DNA of 41,612 bases from Microbacteriaceae bacterium (GCA_947453475.1 CANGGK010000006.1:1-41612); one strand, 5' to 3'; positions 16,490 through 26,110 are shown, counted from the first letter of the stretch. Translations and numbers: made by a program. The notes: generated from the sequence alone by a model not told the origin.

Positions 16490-19400
16490 AGGGCTTTCTT
16501 GATTCTCTGCACCGAAACCGTCTCGGCGGTGCCGAGCGATTGTGCGAACAGACTCACTCTAAGCTCTTCGAGCAACCACCGAGCACCAACCAATTTTGCC
16601 GGAGAGTCCGCGGCCAGCGGGAACTTGCCGCCGGCGAATACATAAAGCCCAATCGCCTGATCTAGCTCGAGCGAGGCCACCCGATCGCGGTTCGGGTTCT
16701 CCACCATCTTCTCGATGCGCTGCTTGATCGCTTGCAAATAAACCAGGATGCGCGGCAAACGCTCTACCCCAACCGCGCTGACAAAATTTGACTCCAACAG
16801 GTCGGCGATGTGCTGTTTTTCGGCCGAAAGGACGGATAGAAAATCGAAACCGTTGACCGATGCAATCGCTTTGTTGGCATCGCGGGCGGCACCGGCAATC
16901 TTCGTAACCAAGGCAGCGATTTCGAAGGTCGATTCGACGATCTTGGCCGAAACGGCATCACGCACCTTTTCAAACTCGACTCGAGTGAAGATCAAGCCAT
17001 CGGCCTCTACTTTTTGTAGTTCTTCATCGGCAACGGCCGCGATCACGTCATCGACGAAGGCACCAAAACTGGAGTAAGGTAACCCAGCGATGGCGAGTTT
17101 CTCATTCTGCGAGAGATGTGACTCGACATACTTGGCCGGTGAAGCGATCGCGTTCTTAACCAGGGCAACCACACCGCGTCGATGATGGCGAACCTGTTCA
17201 GATTCGGTGGAGAACAACCGGATGTCGACCGATCCGTTGGCTTGGGCGGTCGCACCGCTGGCCTGAGCCACCAACGCTGGGAACGCGCGAACCAGATTGC
17301 CGCCGTGCTTGCTTTCGACGCTCTGCTCGAGCTTGTCGAAATCCCACGAGGTCAAACCATCTCGCTCAATTGGCGAATGAACTTTCTCAACCACCTTGGC
17401 GACAGCCCCGCGACCCGACTCTGAAAGCTTGGCTTGCAACGCAGCGAGGTCGACACCTAGGCCGAGCGGGCGACCGCCGGCATCGAGTGGTCGATAGGTC
17501 ATGCGCAGCGAATTCGGGAGTCGAGCGAAATCGAAGTCTTCGGCAGTAATCTTCGTGCCACTGAGCTGCTGGAGTGTCTTGGCGAGAACGACCAGCAGGT
17601 TGCCGTTTGGTTCAACCGGCAACTGCGCGAGCGCTTTCGATGCCCAGTCTGCTGCCGGCACCACATTCTTTCGAATTGCCTTCGGCAGGCTTCGAATCAG
17701 TTCGGTGATTAGTTCGAGGCGCATGCCAGGCACGAGCCAATCAAAGGGGTCAGAGTTCAAACTAGCCAGAATCGGAAGCGGAACGTCAACCGAGACACCG
17801 TCATCCGTGGCTGATGGATCGAAGCGATAGCGGAGCTTGAGGTTCTGCCCGTTGTAGGCCCACTCGGTTGGGTGATCGTGTTCATCCGGGGCGGCAATCT
17901 GCTCTCCCAACAAGTCTTCACGAGTCATGGTCAGCAGGTTTGGCGTATCGTTCTTTGCCTTACGCCACCAGCCCTCAAAGGTGCGGGTTGAAAAGACCTC
18001 AGCAGGAATTCTTGAGATGTAGAAACGGTAGGCATCGTCTTCATCCGGCGAGTGCTGTGGTTTACGGGCGCGATCTGCTTCGGCCTCGAGCTGCTTCATC
18101 AAAGAGCGGTTGGCTCGATCGAACTGCTGCTTGGAATCCCACTCGCCCTGCACCAATGCGTGGCGAACGAATAATTCACGACAAAGTTCGGCATCGATTC
18201 GCGAATACTGCATGCGACGCGAGACCACGATTGGCACGCCAAACAGCATCACGCGTTCATAGGCAACTACCGACCCCTGAGTCTTCTCCCAATGCGGTTC
18301 GCTAAAACTGCGCTTGCACAGGTCTCCGGCGAGCGCCTCGGCCCAAGCCGGGTCGATTGCTGCGTTCATCCTGGCGAAAAGGCGGCTGGTTTCGACCAGT
18401 TCTGCGGTCATGATTGCAGCAGTGGGCTTCTTGGCCATTGTTGAGCCCGGGAAGATTACGAACTTCTTGCCGTTTGAACCAAGATATTCACCAGGGCCTT
18501 TGTTTGCGCCCGACTTGCCACTCTTGGCGAGGTCGGCTCCCTTTTTCTCGCTCAGCTGGCGGAGGCCGATTTGGCTGAGCATTCCGGCTAGCAGGCACTT
18601 GTGGATGCCATCCGGGTCAATCTTTGGGTTTCCCGGCACAATGCCCAGTGGCTTGGCCACCGAACGCAACTGGCGAATCAAGTCTTGCCATTCGCGCACG
18701 CGAAGATAGTTGAGATACTCGCTCTTACAAAGCCTTCTAAACGCCGAGGATGACAACTTCTGCTGTTGCTCTTCGATGTAGTTCCAGAGGTTTAGCAGGC
18801 TCAAGAAGTCGCTGGTTGGGTCGGCGAAGCGCAGGTGCATCTGGTCGGCTTGCGGGCGTTTGGCGAGCGGTCGCTCGCGCGGGTCTTGGATGGTGAGGCC
18901 TGCCACAATAATCAGCACCTCACGCACGAGGTCTTGAGTCTTGGCCTCGAGCAACATTCGGGCAAACCGAGGTTCAATCGGCAGGCGGGCAATGTTCTTA
19001 CCCATTGGCGTTAGCCGAACAGTCTTGCCCTTGGCGTCCTCCACTGCGCCAAGCTCGGCAAGAAGACCAAGGCCATCCTTGACGCCGCGTTGGTCGGGCG
19101 GCTGAATGAACGGGAACTGCGTTATGTCTCCCAGTCCAAGGTTTGCCGCCTGCAGAATGACCGAGGCGAGGTTAGTGCGGAGGATCTCGGGGTCGGTGAA
19201 CTCCGGGCGTGACTCGTAATCGTCCTCGGCATAAAGGCGAATGACCACACCCGGGCTGGTTCGACCAGTTCTACCGGCACGTTGGTTGGCGCTGGCCTGC
19301 GAGATGGCTTCGATCGGCAGGCGCTGAACCTTAGCTTTCGGGCTGTATCGAGAGATTCGTGCGGTTCCGGCATCAATCACATACTTGATGTTCGGAATCG

Positions 19401-20313
19401 TCAGGCTAGTCTCGGCAACATTTGTTGCCAGGATAATTCGGCGGCGAAGGCCAACCACCTTGCTCGGCTGAAACACGAGGTGTTGCTCGGCGGCACTCAG
19501 GCGACCGTAAAGCGGCAAGACCTCGGTGCCCTTGGCCAGTGCGCCACCGGTGATGCTGCCGGCAATTGCATCTTGGGCATCGCGAATTTCAGATTCGCCA
19601 GACAGGAAGACCAGGGTGTCGCCCTCGGCCTCACCCTCGAGCTCTTTCAACGCCTTGATGATTCCGTCGATGTAGTCGGAGGCCGTGGTTTCTTCATCCG
19701 GGTCGGTGTCATCGTGGGCTTCGCGCGCGGTTGGGCGGTAGCGAACCTCGATTGGGAAGGTACGGCCAGAAACCTCGATGATCGGGGCGTCGTTGAAGTG
19801 CTTGCTAAAAGACTCTGGGTCAATAGTTGCCGAGGTAACTATCACCTTGAGGTCTGGGCGCTTGGGCAGCAGCTGCTTTAGGTAACCGAGCAGAAAGTCG
19901 ATGTTGAGGCTGCGCTCGTGAGCTTCGTCGATGATGATGGTGTCGTACTGCTCGAGGTTGCGATGGCGTTGCATAGCGTTGAGCAAGATTCCGTCGGTCA
20001 TCACCTTGACCTTGGTTTCGGCACTCACCTTGTCGGTGAAGCGAACCTGATAACCAACTAGACCACCGAGTTCGACCTTGAGTTCTTCACTGATGCGCTC
20101 GGCCACCGCACGCGCTGCGATTCGGCGAGGTTGGGTGTGGGCGATGCTGGTACGGCCGAGTTCGAGGCACATTTTTGGCAACTGTGTGGTTTTACCCGAA
20201 CCGGTTGCGCCGGCGATGACAACAACTTGATGGTTTCGAATTGCCTCGAGAATCTCATCCCTGCGCTGACTTACCGGAAGATCTTCCGGGTAAGTTATCA
20301 GCAGGTCAGGCAT
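16486..20313 (-). CDS. hrpA: HrpA-type DEAH-box ATP-dependent RNA helicase
   Basis: A 1275-residue DEAH-box helicase. Walker A is GATGSGKTT (35-43), motif II DEAH is at 129-132, SAT follows, NVAETSLTI is motif V and QRAGRTGR motif VI. Helicase-associated and OB-fold domains follow, and the last 600 residues match the DUF3418 region found in bacterial HrpA. In E. coli HrpA resolves stalled ribosomes and processes mRNA; the same role is likely here. The ATG is seven bases after the DUF3817 stop and the TGA overlaps the MFS start, so it is the second gene of a four-gene minus-strand operon. Confidence 0.95.
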   Translation of the reverse strand: MPDLLITYPEDLPVSQRRDEILEAIRNHQVVVIAGATGSGKTTQLPKMCLELGRTSIAHTQPRRIAARAVAERISEELKVELGGLVGYQVRFTDKVSAETKVKVMTDGILLNAMQRHRNLEQYDTIIIDEAHERSLNIDFLLGYLKQLLPKRPDLKVIVTSATIDPESFSKHFNDAPIIEVSGRTFPIEVRYRPTAREAHDDTDPDEETTASDYIDGIIKALKELEGEAEGDTLVFLSGESEIRDAQDAIAGSITGGALAKGTEVLPLYGRLSAAEQHLVFQPSKVVGLRRRIILATNVAETSLTIPNIKYVIDAGTARISRYSPKAKVQRLPIEAISQASANQRAGRTGRTSPGVVIRLYAEDDYESRPEFTDPEILRTNLASVILQAANLGLGDITQFPFIQPPDQRGVKDGLGLLAELGAVEDAKGKTVRLTPMGKNIARLPIEPRFARMLLEAKTQDLVREVLIIVAGLTIQDPRERPLAKRPQADQMHLRFADPTSDFLSLLNLWNYIEEQQQKLSSSAFRRLCKSEYLNYLRVREWQDLIRQLRSVAKPLGIVPGNPKIDPDGIHKCLLAGMLSQIGLRQLSEKKGADLAKSGKSGANKGPGEYLGSNGKKFVIFPGSTMAKKPTAAIMTAELVETSRLFARMNAAIDPAWAEALAGDLCKRSFSEPHWEKTQGSVVAYERVMLFGVPIVVSRRMQYSRIDAELCRELFVRHALVQGEWDSKQQFDRANRSLMKQLEAEADRARKPQHSPDEDDAYRFYISRIPAEVFSTRTFEGWWRKAKNDTPNLLTMTREDLLGEQIAAPDEHDHPTEWAYNGQNLKLRYRFDPSATDDGVSVDVPLPILASLNSDPFDWLVPGMRLELITELIRSLPKAIRKNVVPAADWASKALAQLPVEPNGNLLVVLAKTLQQLSGTKITAEDFDFARLPNSLRMTYRPLDAGGRPLGLGVDLAALQAKLSESGRGAVAKVVEKVHSPIERDGLTSWDFDKLEQSVESKHGGNLVRAFPALVAQASGATAQANGSVDIRLFSTESEQVRHHRRGVVALVKNAIASPAKYVESHLSQNEKLAIAGLPYSSFGAFVDDVIAAVADEELQKVEADGLIFTRVEFEKVRDAVSAKIVESTFEIAALVTKIAGAARDANKAIASVNGFDFLSVLSAEKQHIADLLESNFVSAVGVERLPRILVYLQAIKQRIEKMVENPNRDRVASLELDQAIGLYVFAGGKFPLAADSPAKLVGARWLLEELRVSLFAQSLGTAETVSVQRIKKAL

Positions 20314-20320
20314 TCATCAA

Positions 20321-20788
20321 TTATTGCTTGGGCCAGCCACCCGGCGGACCAATAATCAGTAGCGCGGCAAAGATAGCCGTGACCACCAACAACATTGCAC
20401 CGGCGAGCAAGGCCGGGCGAACAATGAACCAGCGGTAAAGGCGATCAAACCAGTGGTCGTCACGCGTGTCACCCGAATGCTCTCTACGCCAATCACCTTT
20501 GAGGCGACCTGTTCTCTCGACATAAATTTCGAACGGAATGGTGGCGTATGGCACTATCGCCAGCGCAACTGCCAAAACTGTACGCACGATGCCCCACCGC
20601 TGGTTTACTCCGGTGATTGAAGCGGTAACCGCATAAGTCAAGAACACCGCACCGTGAATGCCACCGACCAGGCTTAGAGCAAGTTGTGGTGCCCCAACAG
20701 AGGCTTTGATAATAAGCCCGCCAATAAGCAGGGTCCAGGTAACCGCCTCAGCAAAAGCAAAGCGGCGAAACAGGCGTCGAGGTGTCAT
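20321..20788 (-). CDS. DUF3817-family membrane protein
   Basis: A 155-residue integral membrane protein of the actinobacterial DUF3817 family. Three hydrophobic helices (about 8-30, 35-58, 65-88) are followed by a charged loop (GRLKGDWRREH) and a final helix (about 122-145). FAEAVTWTLLI and GGIHGAVFLTYAV are family segments. The function is unknown. The start at ATG 20788 has TAAACT seven bases upstream and no ribosome-binding site, so it probably opens the operon as a leaderless gene; hrpA starts seven bases after its stop. Confidence 0.85.
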   Translation of the reverse strand: MTPRRLFRRFAFAEAVTWTLLIGGLIIKASVGAPQLALSLVGGIHGAVFLTYAVTASITGVNQRWGIVRTVLAVALAIVPYATIPFEIYVERTGRLKGDWRREHSGDTRDDHWFDRLYRWFIVRPALLAGAMLLVVTAIFAALLIIGPPGGWPKQ

Positions 20789-20795
20789 TCAACTT

Positions 20796-20801
20796 AGTTT
20801 A
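20796..20801 (-). promoter_or_regulatory. -10 box TAAACT of the DUF3817-hrpA operon
   Basis: TAAACT, then seven bases (aagttga), then ATG at 20788 on the minus strand. It is the only good promoter candidate for the four-gene operon. Confidence 0.5.
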
Positions 20802-20823
20802 TGAATTGCAGTCGACGACCTGA

Positions 20824-21690
20824 CTAATAACCTAGGGAAACCTTTAGCGATGCGATGTCGTGCGAGTTGGTTGAACAGCAACCACCGACCCAGGATACGC
20901 CGGCGTCTTGCCACTCGCTGAGCCAGCTCGCCAATTCACGCGGTTCGTTGCCGAGCCAAACTCCCTTTGCCGAATCCCAGGTTCCGCCTCGGTTTGGATA
21001 GGCAATAATTTCTGCAGTGATTAGTGGGCTAATGCGTCGAGCTAGGCCAGACACCAATTCCGGTGCAACGCAGTTGAAACCAACCGCCACCAAATTCGGC
21101 AAGGATGCGATTGTGGCAACCGCATCTTCAACTCGCTCGCCCGACCAGAGAAGTTCGGTTGAGGCAGCCGTGAACGAGAACCAGAATGGAACCGTCACGC
21201 TCGCTAAAACGTTTGCTAGCGCTTTGGCCTCTAAGACATTCGGAATGGTCTCAATGGCGAGGTAATCAGGTTTTTCCTCGAGCAAAATTGCCAACCGCTC
21301 TGCATGAAACCTCTCAAGATCAGCCTGAGTCACGGTGTAGTCGCCGCGATATTCCGAACCATCGTGCAGCACCGCACCATACGGGCCAACCGATGCCGCA
21401 ACCTTTGCGTCGGTGCCGACAACTGCCTCACGGGCTACTCGAATGCTTTGACGCAAAGCCTCGTCGGCATCAGCGGCGGTCAGGCCAATTTCTTCAAAGC
21501 CCTGGCGCGATAGCTGATAACTAGACGAAATAACTACCTCGGCTCCGGCGAGCGCGAAAGCTCGGTGTGCCTCGGCAACCTTGCTCGGGTCTTCTAGAAG
21601 CGCCCGCCCAGTCCAAAGCTCACCCTTGATCTGCGCACCCAATCGCTCAAGCTCGGTCGAAAGACCACCATCGATTAGGCGCACAGACAC
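20824..21690 (-). CDS. mmuM: Homocysteine S-methyltransferase
   Basis: A 288-residue homocysteine S-methyltransferase of the MmuM/BhmT barrel family. DGGLSTELERLG opens the barrel; zinc ligands are Cys in VGFNC and the Cys pair in GGCC near the end. Enzymes of this size usually transfer methyl from S-methylmethionine to homocysteine, giving two methionines. The GTG start at 21690 is six bases after the stop of the binding-lipoprotein gene, so the two form an operon. That suggests the lipoprotein captures S-methylmethionine or a related methyl donor; this is inference from position only. Confidence 0.9.
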   Translation of the reverse strand: MSVRLIDGGLSTELERLGAQIKGELWTGRALLEDPSKVAEAHRAFALAGAEVVISSSYQLSRQGFEEIGLTAADADEALRQSIRVAREAVVGTDAKVAASVGPYGAVLHDGSEYRGDYTVTQADLERFHAERLAILLEEKPDYLAIETIPNVLEAKALANVLASVTVPFWFSFTAASTELLWSGERVEDAVATIASLPNLVAVGFNCVAPELVSGLARRISPLITAEIIAYPNRGGTWDSAKGVWLGNEPRELASWLSEWQDAGVSWVGGCCSTNSHDIASLKVSLGY

Positions 21691-21696
21691 GGTGAA

Positions 21697-22611
21697 TTAC
21701 TTGGTGCCGTTGACGGTGATTGCTGGCACGGCGAACGAGGCCAGGTTCCACTTGTTCAAAAGCGAGGTGTAGGTTCCGTCGGCAACCAGCGAGTCAAGCG
21801 CTGCCTTTACGGCCGCGGTTAGACCAGAGTTTGCCTTCAAGATGCCAACACCAATAAGACCGCTCTCGTAGCCATTCGGAAACTTAGGGTCAACGATTAG
21901 CTCGAAGTACTTACCTGAACCGGCGACCTTAGCGGTGTATGCGGCGGCCTGCGAGTCACTTAGGTAAGCAACCGCGTTGCCAGCGCGAACGGCGTTTTGA
22001 GCCTCAACATCACTTGGCAAGGCCAGGGTCTTTAGCTCCTTCTTGCCAGCAGCAAGACAGGCCTTGTTTGAAGCAGCCAGGATGTCAACTTCCCAGCTAG
22101 CCGACTCGGTGGTTACGGTCTGACCACATAGGCCATCGAGACCGGTCACCTTGGCCGGGTTGCCCTTTGCCACGATGAGGCTGGCGCCACCTTGGAAGTA
22201 GTCGACGAAGTCAAGGGCCTTCTGGCGGTCGACGGTGTCGCTCATTGAAGATACGGCTAGGTCGTGCTTTGCCGCTTGTAGCGATGGGATAAGGCTGTCG
22301 AACGCCTGCTTTTCGAAGGTCACCTTGGTGCCGAGTTTTGCGGCAACAGCACTAATCAAGTCGATCTCAAAGCCGACCGGCTGGTTGTTGTCATCATAAA
22401 ACTCCATCGGCGCGTAAGGAATTTCAGAGCCGGCGTTCAGGCCGTTGGTTTTGTAGGTTGCCGGCAACAAGGCCACCGCGGCAGCGTCGACTGCGATTGC
22501 AGTGGCGGTTGAGGTCGGCTTGGCTGCCTCAGTGGTCGATGCACAACCGGCTACTAGAAGAAGTGATGCAGCGGTGAGCGCTGCGGCTGAAAACTTGAAA
22601 ATTGATGACAT
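21697..22611 (-). CDS. Amino-acid-type ABC substrate-binding lipoprotein (orphan)
   Basis: A 304-residue family-3 (SBP_bac_3) solute-binding protein. The signal peptide ends in the lipobox LLVAGC, so it is lipid-anchored outside the membrane. The mature part has IPYAPMEFYDDNNQPVGFEI, FDSLIPSLQAAKHDLAVSSM and an ALDFVDYFQ segment, the usual polar-amino-acid binding fold. ATG 22611 has GAAAGG upstream; an in-frame start 21 bases earlier is less likely. There is no permease or ATPase gene beside it. Followed by mmuM at six bases. Confidence 0.9.
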   Translation of the reverse strand: MSSIFKFSAAALTAASLLLVAGCASTTEAAKPTSTATAIAVDAAAVALLPATYKTNGLNAGSEIPYAPMEFYDDNNQPVGFEIDLISAVAAKLGTKVTFEKQAFDSLIPSLQAAKHDLAVSSMSDTVDRQKALDFVDYFQGGASLIVAKGNPAKVTGLDGLCGQTVTTESASWEVDILAASNKACLAAGKKELKTLALPSDVEAQNAVRAGNAVAYLSDSQAAAYTAKVAGSGKYFELIVDPKFPNGYESGLIGVGILKANSGLTAAVKAALDSLVADGTYTSLLNKWNLASFAVPAITVNGTK

Positions 22612-22630
22612 GTGAAACCTTTCTGGAATC

Positions 22631-22636
22631 AAATTT
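22631..22636 (-). promoter_or_regulatory. Candidate -10 box TAAATT for the SBP-mmuM operon
   Basis: TAAATT on the minus strand would give a leader of about 14 bases that carries the GAAAGG site before ATG 22611. A TTCGTC sixteen bases upstream is a weak -35 candidate. Confidence 0.35.
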
Positions 22637-22659
22637 AGAGGTTTGAAAATTGAGACGAA

Positions 22660-22686
22660 TAAAAAAGACGCGAAGTTACGCTCGCG
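22660..22686 (-). terminator. Short-stem terminator after the MMPL gene
   Basis: On the minus strand CGCGA pairs with TCGCG around an eight-base loop, followed by TCTTTTTTATT. The T tract is good but the stem has only five pairs. Confidence 0.5.
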
Positions 22687-22702
22687 AGCGACCTAGCAGG
22701 TT

Positions 22703-25345
22703 CTAGTGGAGGTGTTCACGTTCAAGGGCAGCACCCTCGACGTCAACGTCAGGCAGAATGCGGTCTACCCACTTAGGAATCCACCAGGCCGACTTGCCAA
22801 TCAAAGCCATAATCGCCGGGATGAGCACCAAACGCACGAGGAAGGCATCGAACAGCACACCAACGGCCAGACCAAAACCAATTGGGCGAATCGTGGTCGA
22901 GTCTGAGAATGCAAAGCCACCGAAAACGGTAATCATGATGATTGCCGCGGCAATCACCACCCGGCTACTTAGGTGCATGCCGAAGTTGACCGCATCCTTG
23001 GCCGACTTGCCGTGAACGTAGGCCTCACGCATGCCAGAACCAAGAAACAGCTGGTAGTCCATTGCGAGCCCAAAGACCACACCGATAATCAGAGTTGGCA
23101 CGAAGCTCATGATTGGCCCCGGGTCGTGAATGCCGAACACAGCGCCCAACCAACCCCACTGGAACACCGCGACGGTAGAACCGAGGGTTGCCATCACGGT
23201 CAGCAAGAACCCGGCGCTGGCGATCAACGGCAAAAGTAGCGATCGGAACACCAAGATGAGCACAAACATCGAAAGCAAAAGCACAGCGCCAAGGTAAAGC
23301 GGCAACGCATCGGCAAGCTTCTTAGAAATATCAATTTGGGCAGCAGCGGCACCGGTGACGCCAAGGTCAACCCCATACTTGCTCTTCAGCTGATCGGCGA
23401 TTCCACGAACAGCGAAGACAAGTTTTTCGGTTGACTCACTGGCCGGGCCATCAGTCGGGATGATCTGGAAAAGCAACTTGGTCTTGTCATCCGAGATTGC
23501 CGCCGGCACGACGCTCACCACGCTCTTCAACTTCATGAGGTCGGTAGCGATATTTGCCTGCAGATCGGCCGCAACCTGGCCCGAGACCGGCTTGTCGGTG
23601 GTTGCCACGGTAACGAGCGGGCCGTTCACGCCGGCGCCAAATGCAGCCTCGGTCAACTTGAACGACTTGTATTGAGTTGAAGTTACCGGTTCAGAAGAGC
23701 CATCGGGCAAACCGAGACGCAGGGCACCGAGCGGCTGGGCGGCGATGCCCATCACGATTGCGACGATAAGAATTGACAGCCAAGGCTTGCGGGTTGATAG
23801 CACCGGGAGGTCGGCGTTCTTTGGCTCTACCGCGTCGTGCTTACTTTCTTCGTTGCCGATTCCGGCACGTTCCTTCTTCGAAAGTACCTTGATACCAACC
23901 AGCGACATCATCGCCGGGGTGAAAGTAATGGCAACCATCACGGCAATCACGATTGAGAGCGCGCCGACGGTTCCCATCAATCCGAGGAACCCGACACCGG
24001 TGACGTTCAGTGCAACCAGTGCAATGATTACGGTCAAACCGGCGAAAACCACGGCGTTACCCGAGGTGCCATTGGCCAATCCGATTGACTCGCGCATTTC
24101 GACGCCCGCTTTGAGCTGTCGGCGGTGGCGATTCAGAATGAATAGTGAATAGTCGATGCCAACCGCGAGGCCGAGCATTACGCCGAGCATCGGTGTGGTC
24201 GAGTTCATTTCAACCAACGATGAAAGTGCCAGCGCACCGGTTGCAGAAACTGCAACTCCAATGAGTGCGCCGAGAACCGGAAGGCCGGCGGCTACGAGAG
24301 TGCCGAGCATAACAAAGAGCACGACGGCAGCACTGAGCAGACCGATGACTTCGGCCGGGCCACCGATTGAAGGCAGCGTCTTGGTTAGCGATTGGCTAAG
24401 TTCAATCTGAACATTAGCGATCTTGGCTTCTTCAAAAATTGCGGCTACTGCGGCAATAGATTCGCTACTGAGCTCACCAGCCGGCTTGTTGAACTGAACC
24501 GAGACGGTGGCAGTTTGGCCATCGGTTGAAACGGTGTGGAAATTCTTCATCGCCGCCAGGATTTTGGTTGACGAAGCCAATTTGGCCGTGTTGGTTGCAA
24601 TTGCAGCGGTGCCGTCATCGATCTTCTTCTGGCCATCTACGATTGCGAGCATTCCGGCATCGATTTTTGCTTGCCCGGCAACCAGCGATGCTTTTTGCTT
24701 CGAGATTTCAGCTTGACCGGCAAGAATCTGCGTCTGGTTGGCAACCAGTGCATCAATCTGAGCTTGCGGAGCACCGCCAGCCTTCATCTGTGCGATTGCC
24801 GCGTTTACCTGGGCGAGCTTGCCAGCTAGATCTTTCTCGGCTGCGGCTATCTTGAGCTTGCCGGCGTCTAGCTGCTTTTGGCTGTCAACGAGCTTTGCCT
24901 TGCCAGCATCGAGTTTGTCTTGAGCCGCCTTCAGATCAGCCGGAGCCGAATCAAGCTTGGCTTGACCGTCGGCCAAATCTGCGCGGCTCTTATCTAGGGT
25001 TGCCTCGGTGGTGAATGGGTTCAGAGCATCGCTGATGGTTGGCTCGGCCTTGACCTTGGCCAAAAGCTCGTCAATGGCAGCCTTCTCGGTTGTAGTGAAA
25101 GCAATGCCGTCGGTCTTGTGAAAAACAACCTGACCAGAACCGTTGGTTGCCAACGGGAAAGACTTTTGTAGGTCGTCAATGACCAACTGTGATGGGGTTC
25201 CAGGCAGCGACATGGTGGTCGAAAGCTTGCCGGCGAACCCAAGCATGAGCCCAACGGTTGAGCCAAGGATGAGAATCCAGGCGACTATTACCAACCAAGC
25301 GCGACGAGCTGAAAGTTGACCGAGTTTATAAAGCAGATTTGCCAT
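22703..25345 (-). CDS. MMPL-family RND transporter with long repeat-bearing outer loop
   Basis: An 880-residue MMPL/RND-like membrane protein. One N-terminal helix (about 14-36) is followed by an outer domain of about 290 residues, five or six helices (LSAAVVLFVMLGTLVAAGL onward), a second outer domain and a final six-helix set. Within the first outer domain (about 125-265) there is a coiled-coil-like series of repeats of the type DAGKAKLVDSQKQLDAGK, like those in YhgE/Pip proteins. MMPL proteins export lipids or drugs. ATG 25345 has AAAGG upstream; the frame stays open to 25429 but those residues do not belong. Divergent from marC. Confidence 0.9.
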   Translation of the reverse strand: MANLLYKLGQLSARRAWLVIVAWILILGSTVGLMLGFAGKLSTTMSLPGTPSQLVIDDLQKSFPLATNGSGQVVFHKTDGIAFTTTEKAAIDELLAKVKAEPTISDALNPFTTEATLDKSRADLADGQAKLDSAPADLKAAQDKLDAGKAKLVDSQKQLDAGKLKIAAAEKDLAGKLAQVNAAIAQMKAGGAPQAQIDALVANQTQILAGQAEISKQKASLVAGQAKIDAGMLAIVDGQKKIDDGTAAIATNTAKLASSTKILAAMKNFHTVSTDGQTATVSVQFNKPAGELSSESIAAVAAIFEEAKIANVQIELSQSLTKTLPSIGGPAEVIGLLSAAVVLFVMLGTLVAAGLPVLGALIGVAVSATGALALSSLVEMNSTTPMLGVMLGLAVGIDYSLFILNRHRRQLKAGVEMRESIGLANGTSGNAVVFAGLTVIIALVALNVTGVGFLGLMGTVGALSIVIAVMVAITFTPAMMSLVGIKVLSKKERAGIGNEESKHDAVEPKNADLPVLSTRKPWLSILIVAIVMGIAAQPLGALRLGLPDGSSEPVTSTQYKSFKLTEAAFGAGVNGPLVTVATTDKPVSGQVAADLQANIATDLMKLKSVVSVVPAAISDDKTKLLFQIIPTDGPASESTEKLVFAVRGIADQLKSKYGVDLGVTGAAAAQIDISKKLADALPLYLGAVLLLSMFVLILVFRSLLLPLIASAGFLLTVMATLGSTVAVFQWGWLGAVFGIHDPGPIMSFVPTLIIGVVFGLAMDYQLFLGSGMREAYVHGKSAKDAVNFGMHLSSRVVIAAAIIMITVFGGFAFSDSTTIRPIGFGLAVGVLFDAFLVRLVLIPAIMALIGKSAWWIPKWVDRILPDVDVEGAALEREHLH

Positions 25346-25464
25346 TTTGACCTTTGAGAAAGACTGCTCAAACGCCTTTGTAGAGCAATGCTGCGAAAGC
25401 GGGTTTCCCCACACTTCAATCTTAACCAACGAGGGCCAAAGTCATTCCCGAGATTCCACAACCC

Positions 25465-25470
25465 TAGACT
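25465..25470 (+). promoter_or_regulatory. -10 box TAGACT, leaderless start of marC
   Basis: TAGACT, then six bases (gaatgc), then ATG at 25477. Confidence 0.6.
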
Positions 25471-25476
25471 GAATGC

Positions 25477-26082
25477 ATGAAGTTCAGCAGCGACGTAACG
25501 ACCCTGATTGCCCTATTCGCGATCGTTAGCCCCATCACATCATTGCCCGTGTTCTTGAACCTAACCAGCGAGATGACCAAGGGCCAGCGTCGGGTAACCG
25601 CCATCAAAACTGCTGGGGTTGCCGGGCTCACCCTGATCATCGCTTACTTTCTCGGCGACATCATCCTGCGCTCGTTGAGCATCGACATGAACTCGTTTCG
25701 AATCGCCGGTGCATTCGTTATCTGCGCCTACGGCTGGTCGATGGTGATGGGCAAGAAGCCTCGCGAAGTAAAGGCTGCACCAGCGGGCGCAGCGGTTGTA
25801 CCCTTGGCTATTCCGATGATGGCCGGCCCTGGAGCCATCGCGACAGTGATTGCCCTCGGCAACAGCGCCGCCGGAATAGTTCAGATTTCGAACCTACTCA
25901 TCATTCTCGCCCTTTCGGCACTAACCGGAATATTGCTTCTTGCCGCCGAGCCGGTAGAGCACCTGTTGGGCGAAAACGGCCTGATGGTTGTCACTCGAAT
26001 CTTTGGTCTGCTGCTCTTGGCCATCGGCATCTCGACCGTCATCTCGGCGGTTTCATCGGCCTTCCCAGGGCTCGCAGCCTAG
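25477..26082 (+). CDS. MarC-family integral membrane protein
   Basis: A 201-residue MarC-family protein with six hydrophobic helices. The family features are SPITSLPVFLNLT near residue 18, FRIAGAFVICAYGW and the second-half echo PLAIPMMAGPGAIATVI, which shows the internal two-fold repeat. MarC proteins were once linked to antibiotic resistance but their true substrate is unknown. The start is leaderless-type. An immunity-like gene follows 28 bases later and may be co-transcribed. Confidence 0.92.
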   Translation: MKFSSDVTTLIALFAIVSPITSLPVFLNLTSEMTKGQRRVTAIKTAGVAGLTLIIAYFLGDIILRSLSIDMNSFRIAGAFVICAYGWSMVMGKKPREVKAAPAGAAVVPLAIPMMAGPGAIATVIALGNSAAGIVQISNLLIILALSALTGILLLAAEPVEHLLGENGLMVVTRIFGLLLLAIGISTVISAVSSAFPGLAA

Positions 26083-26110
26083 CTAGCCGCTCAGAACCAA
26101 CAGGGCATTT

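Noticed and set aside
22681-22690. Self-complementary stretch around CTCGCGAG
   Set aside because: It is part of the terminator-like hairpin and needs no separate operator explanation.
25346-25429. Upstream extension of the MMPL frame
   Set aside because: MMPL proteins start close to the first helix, and AAAGG precedes ATG 25345.
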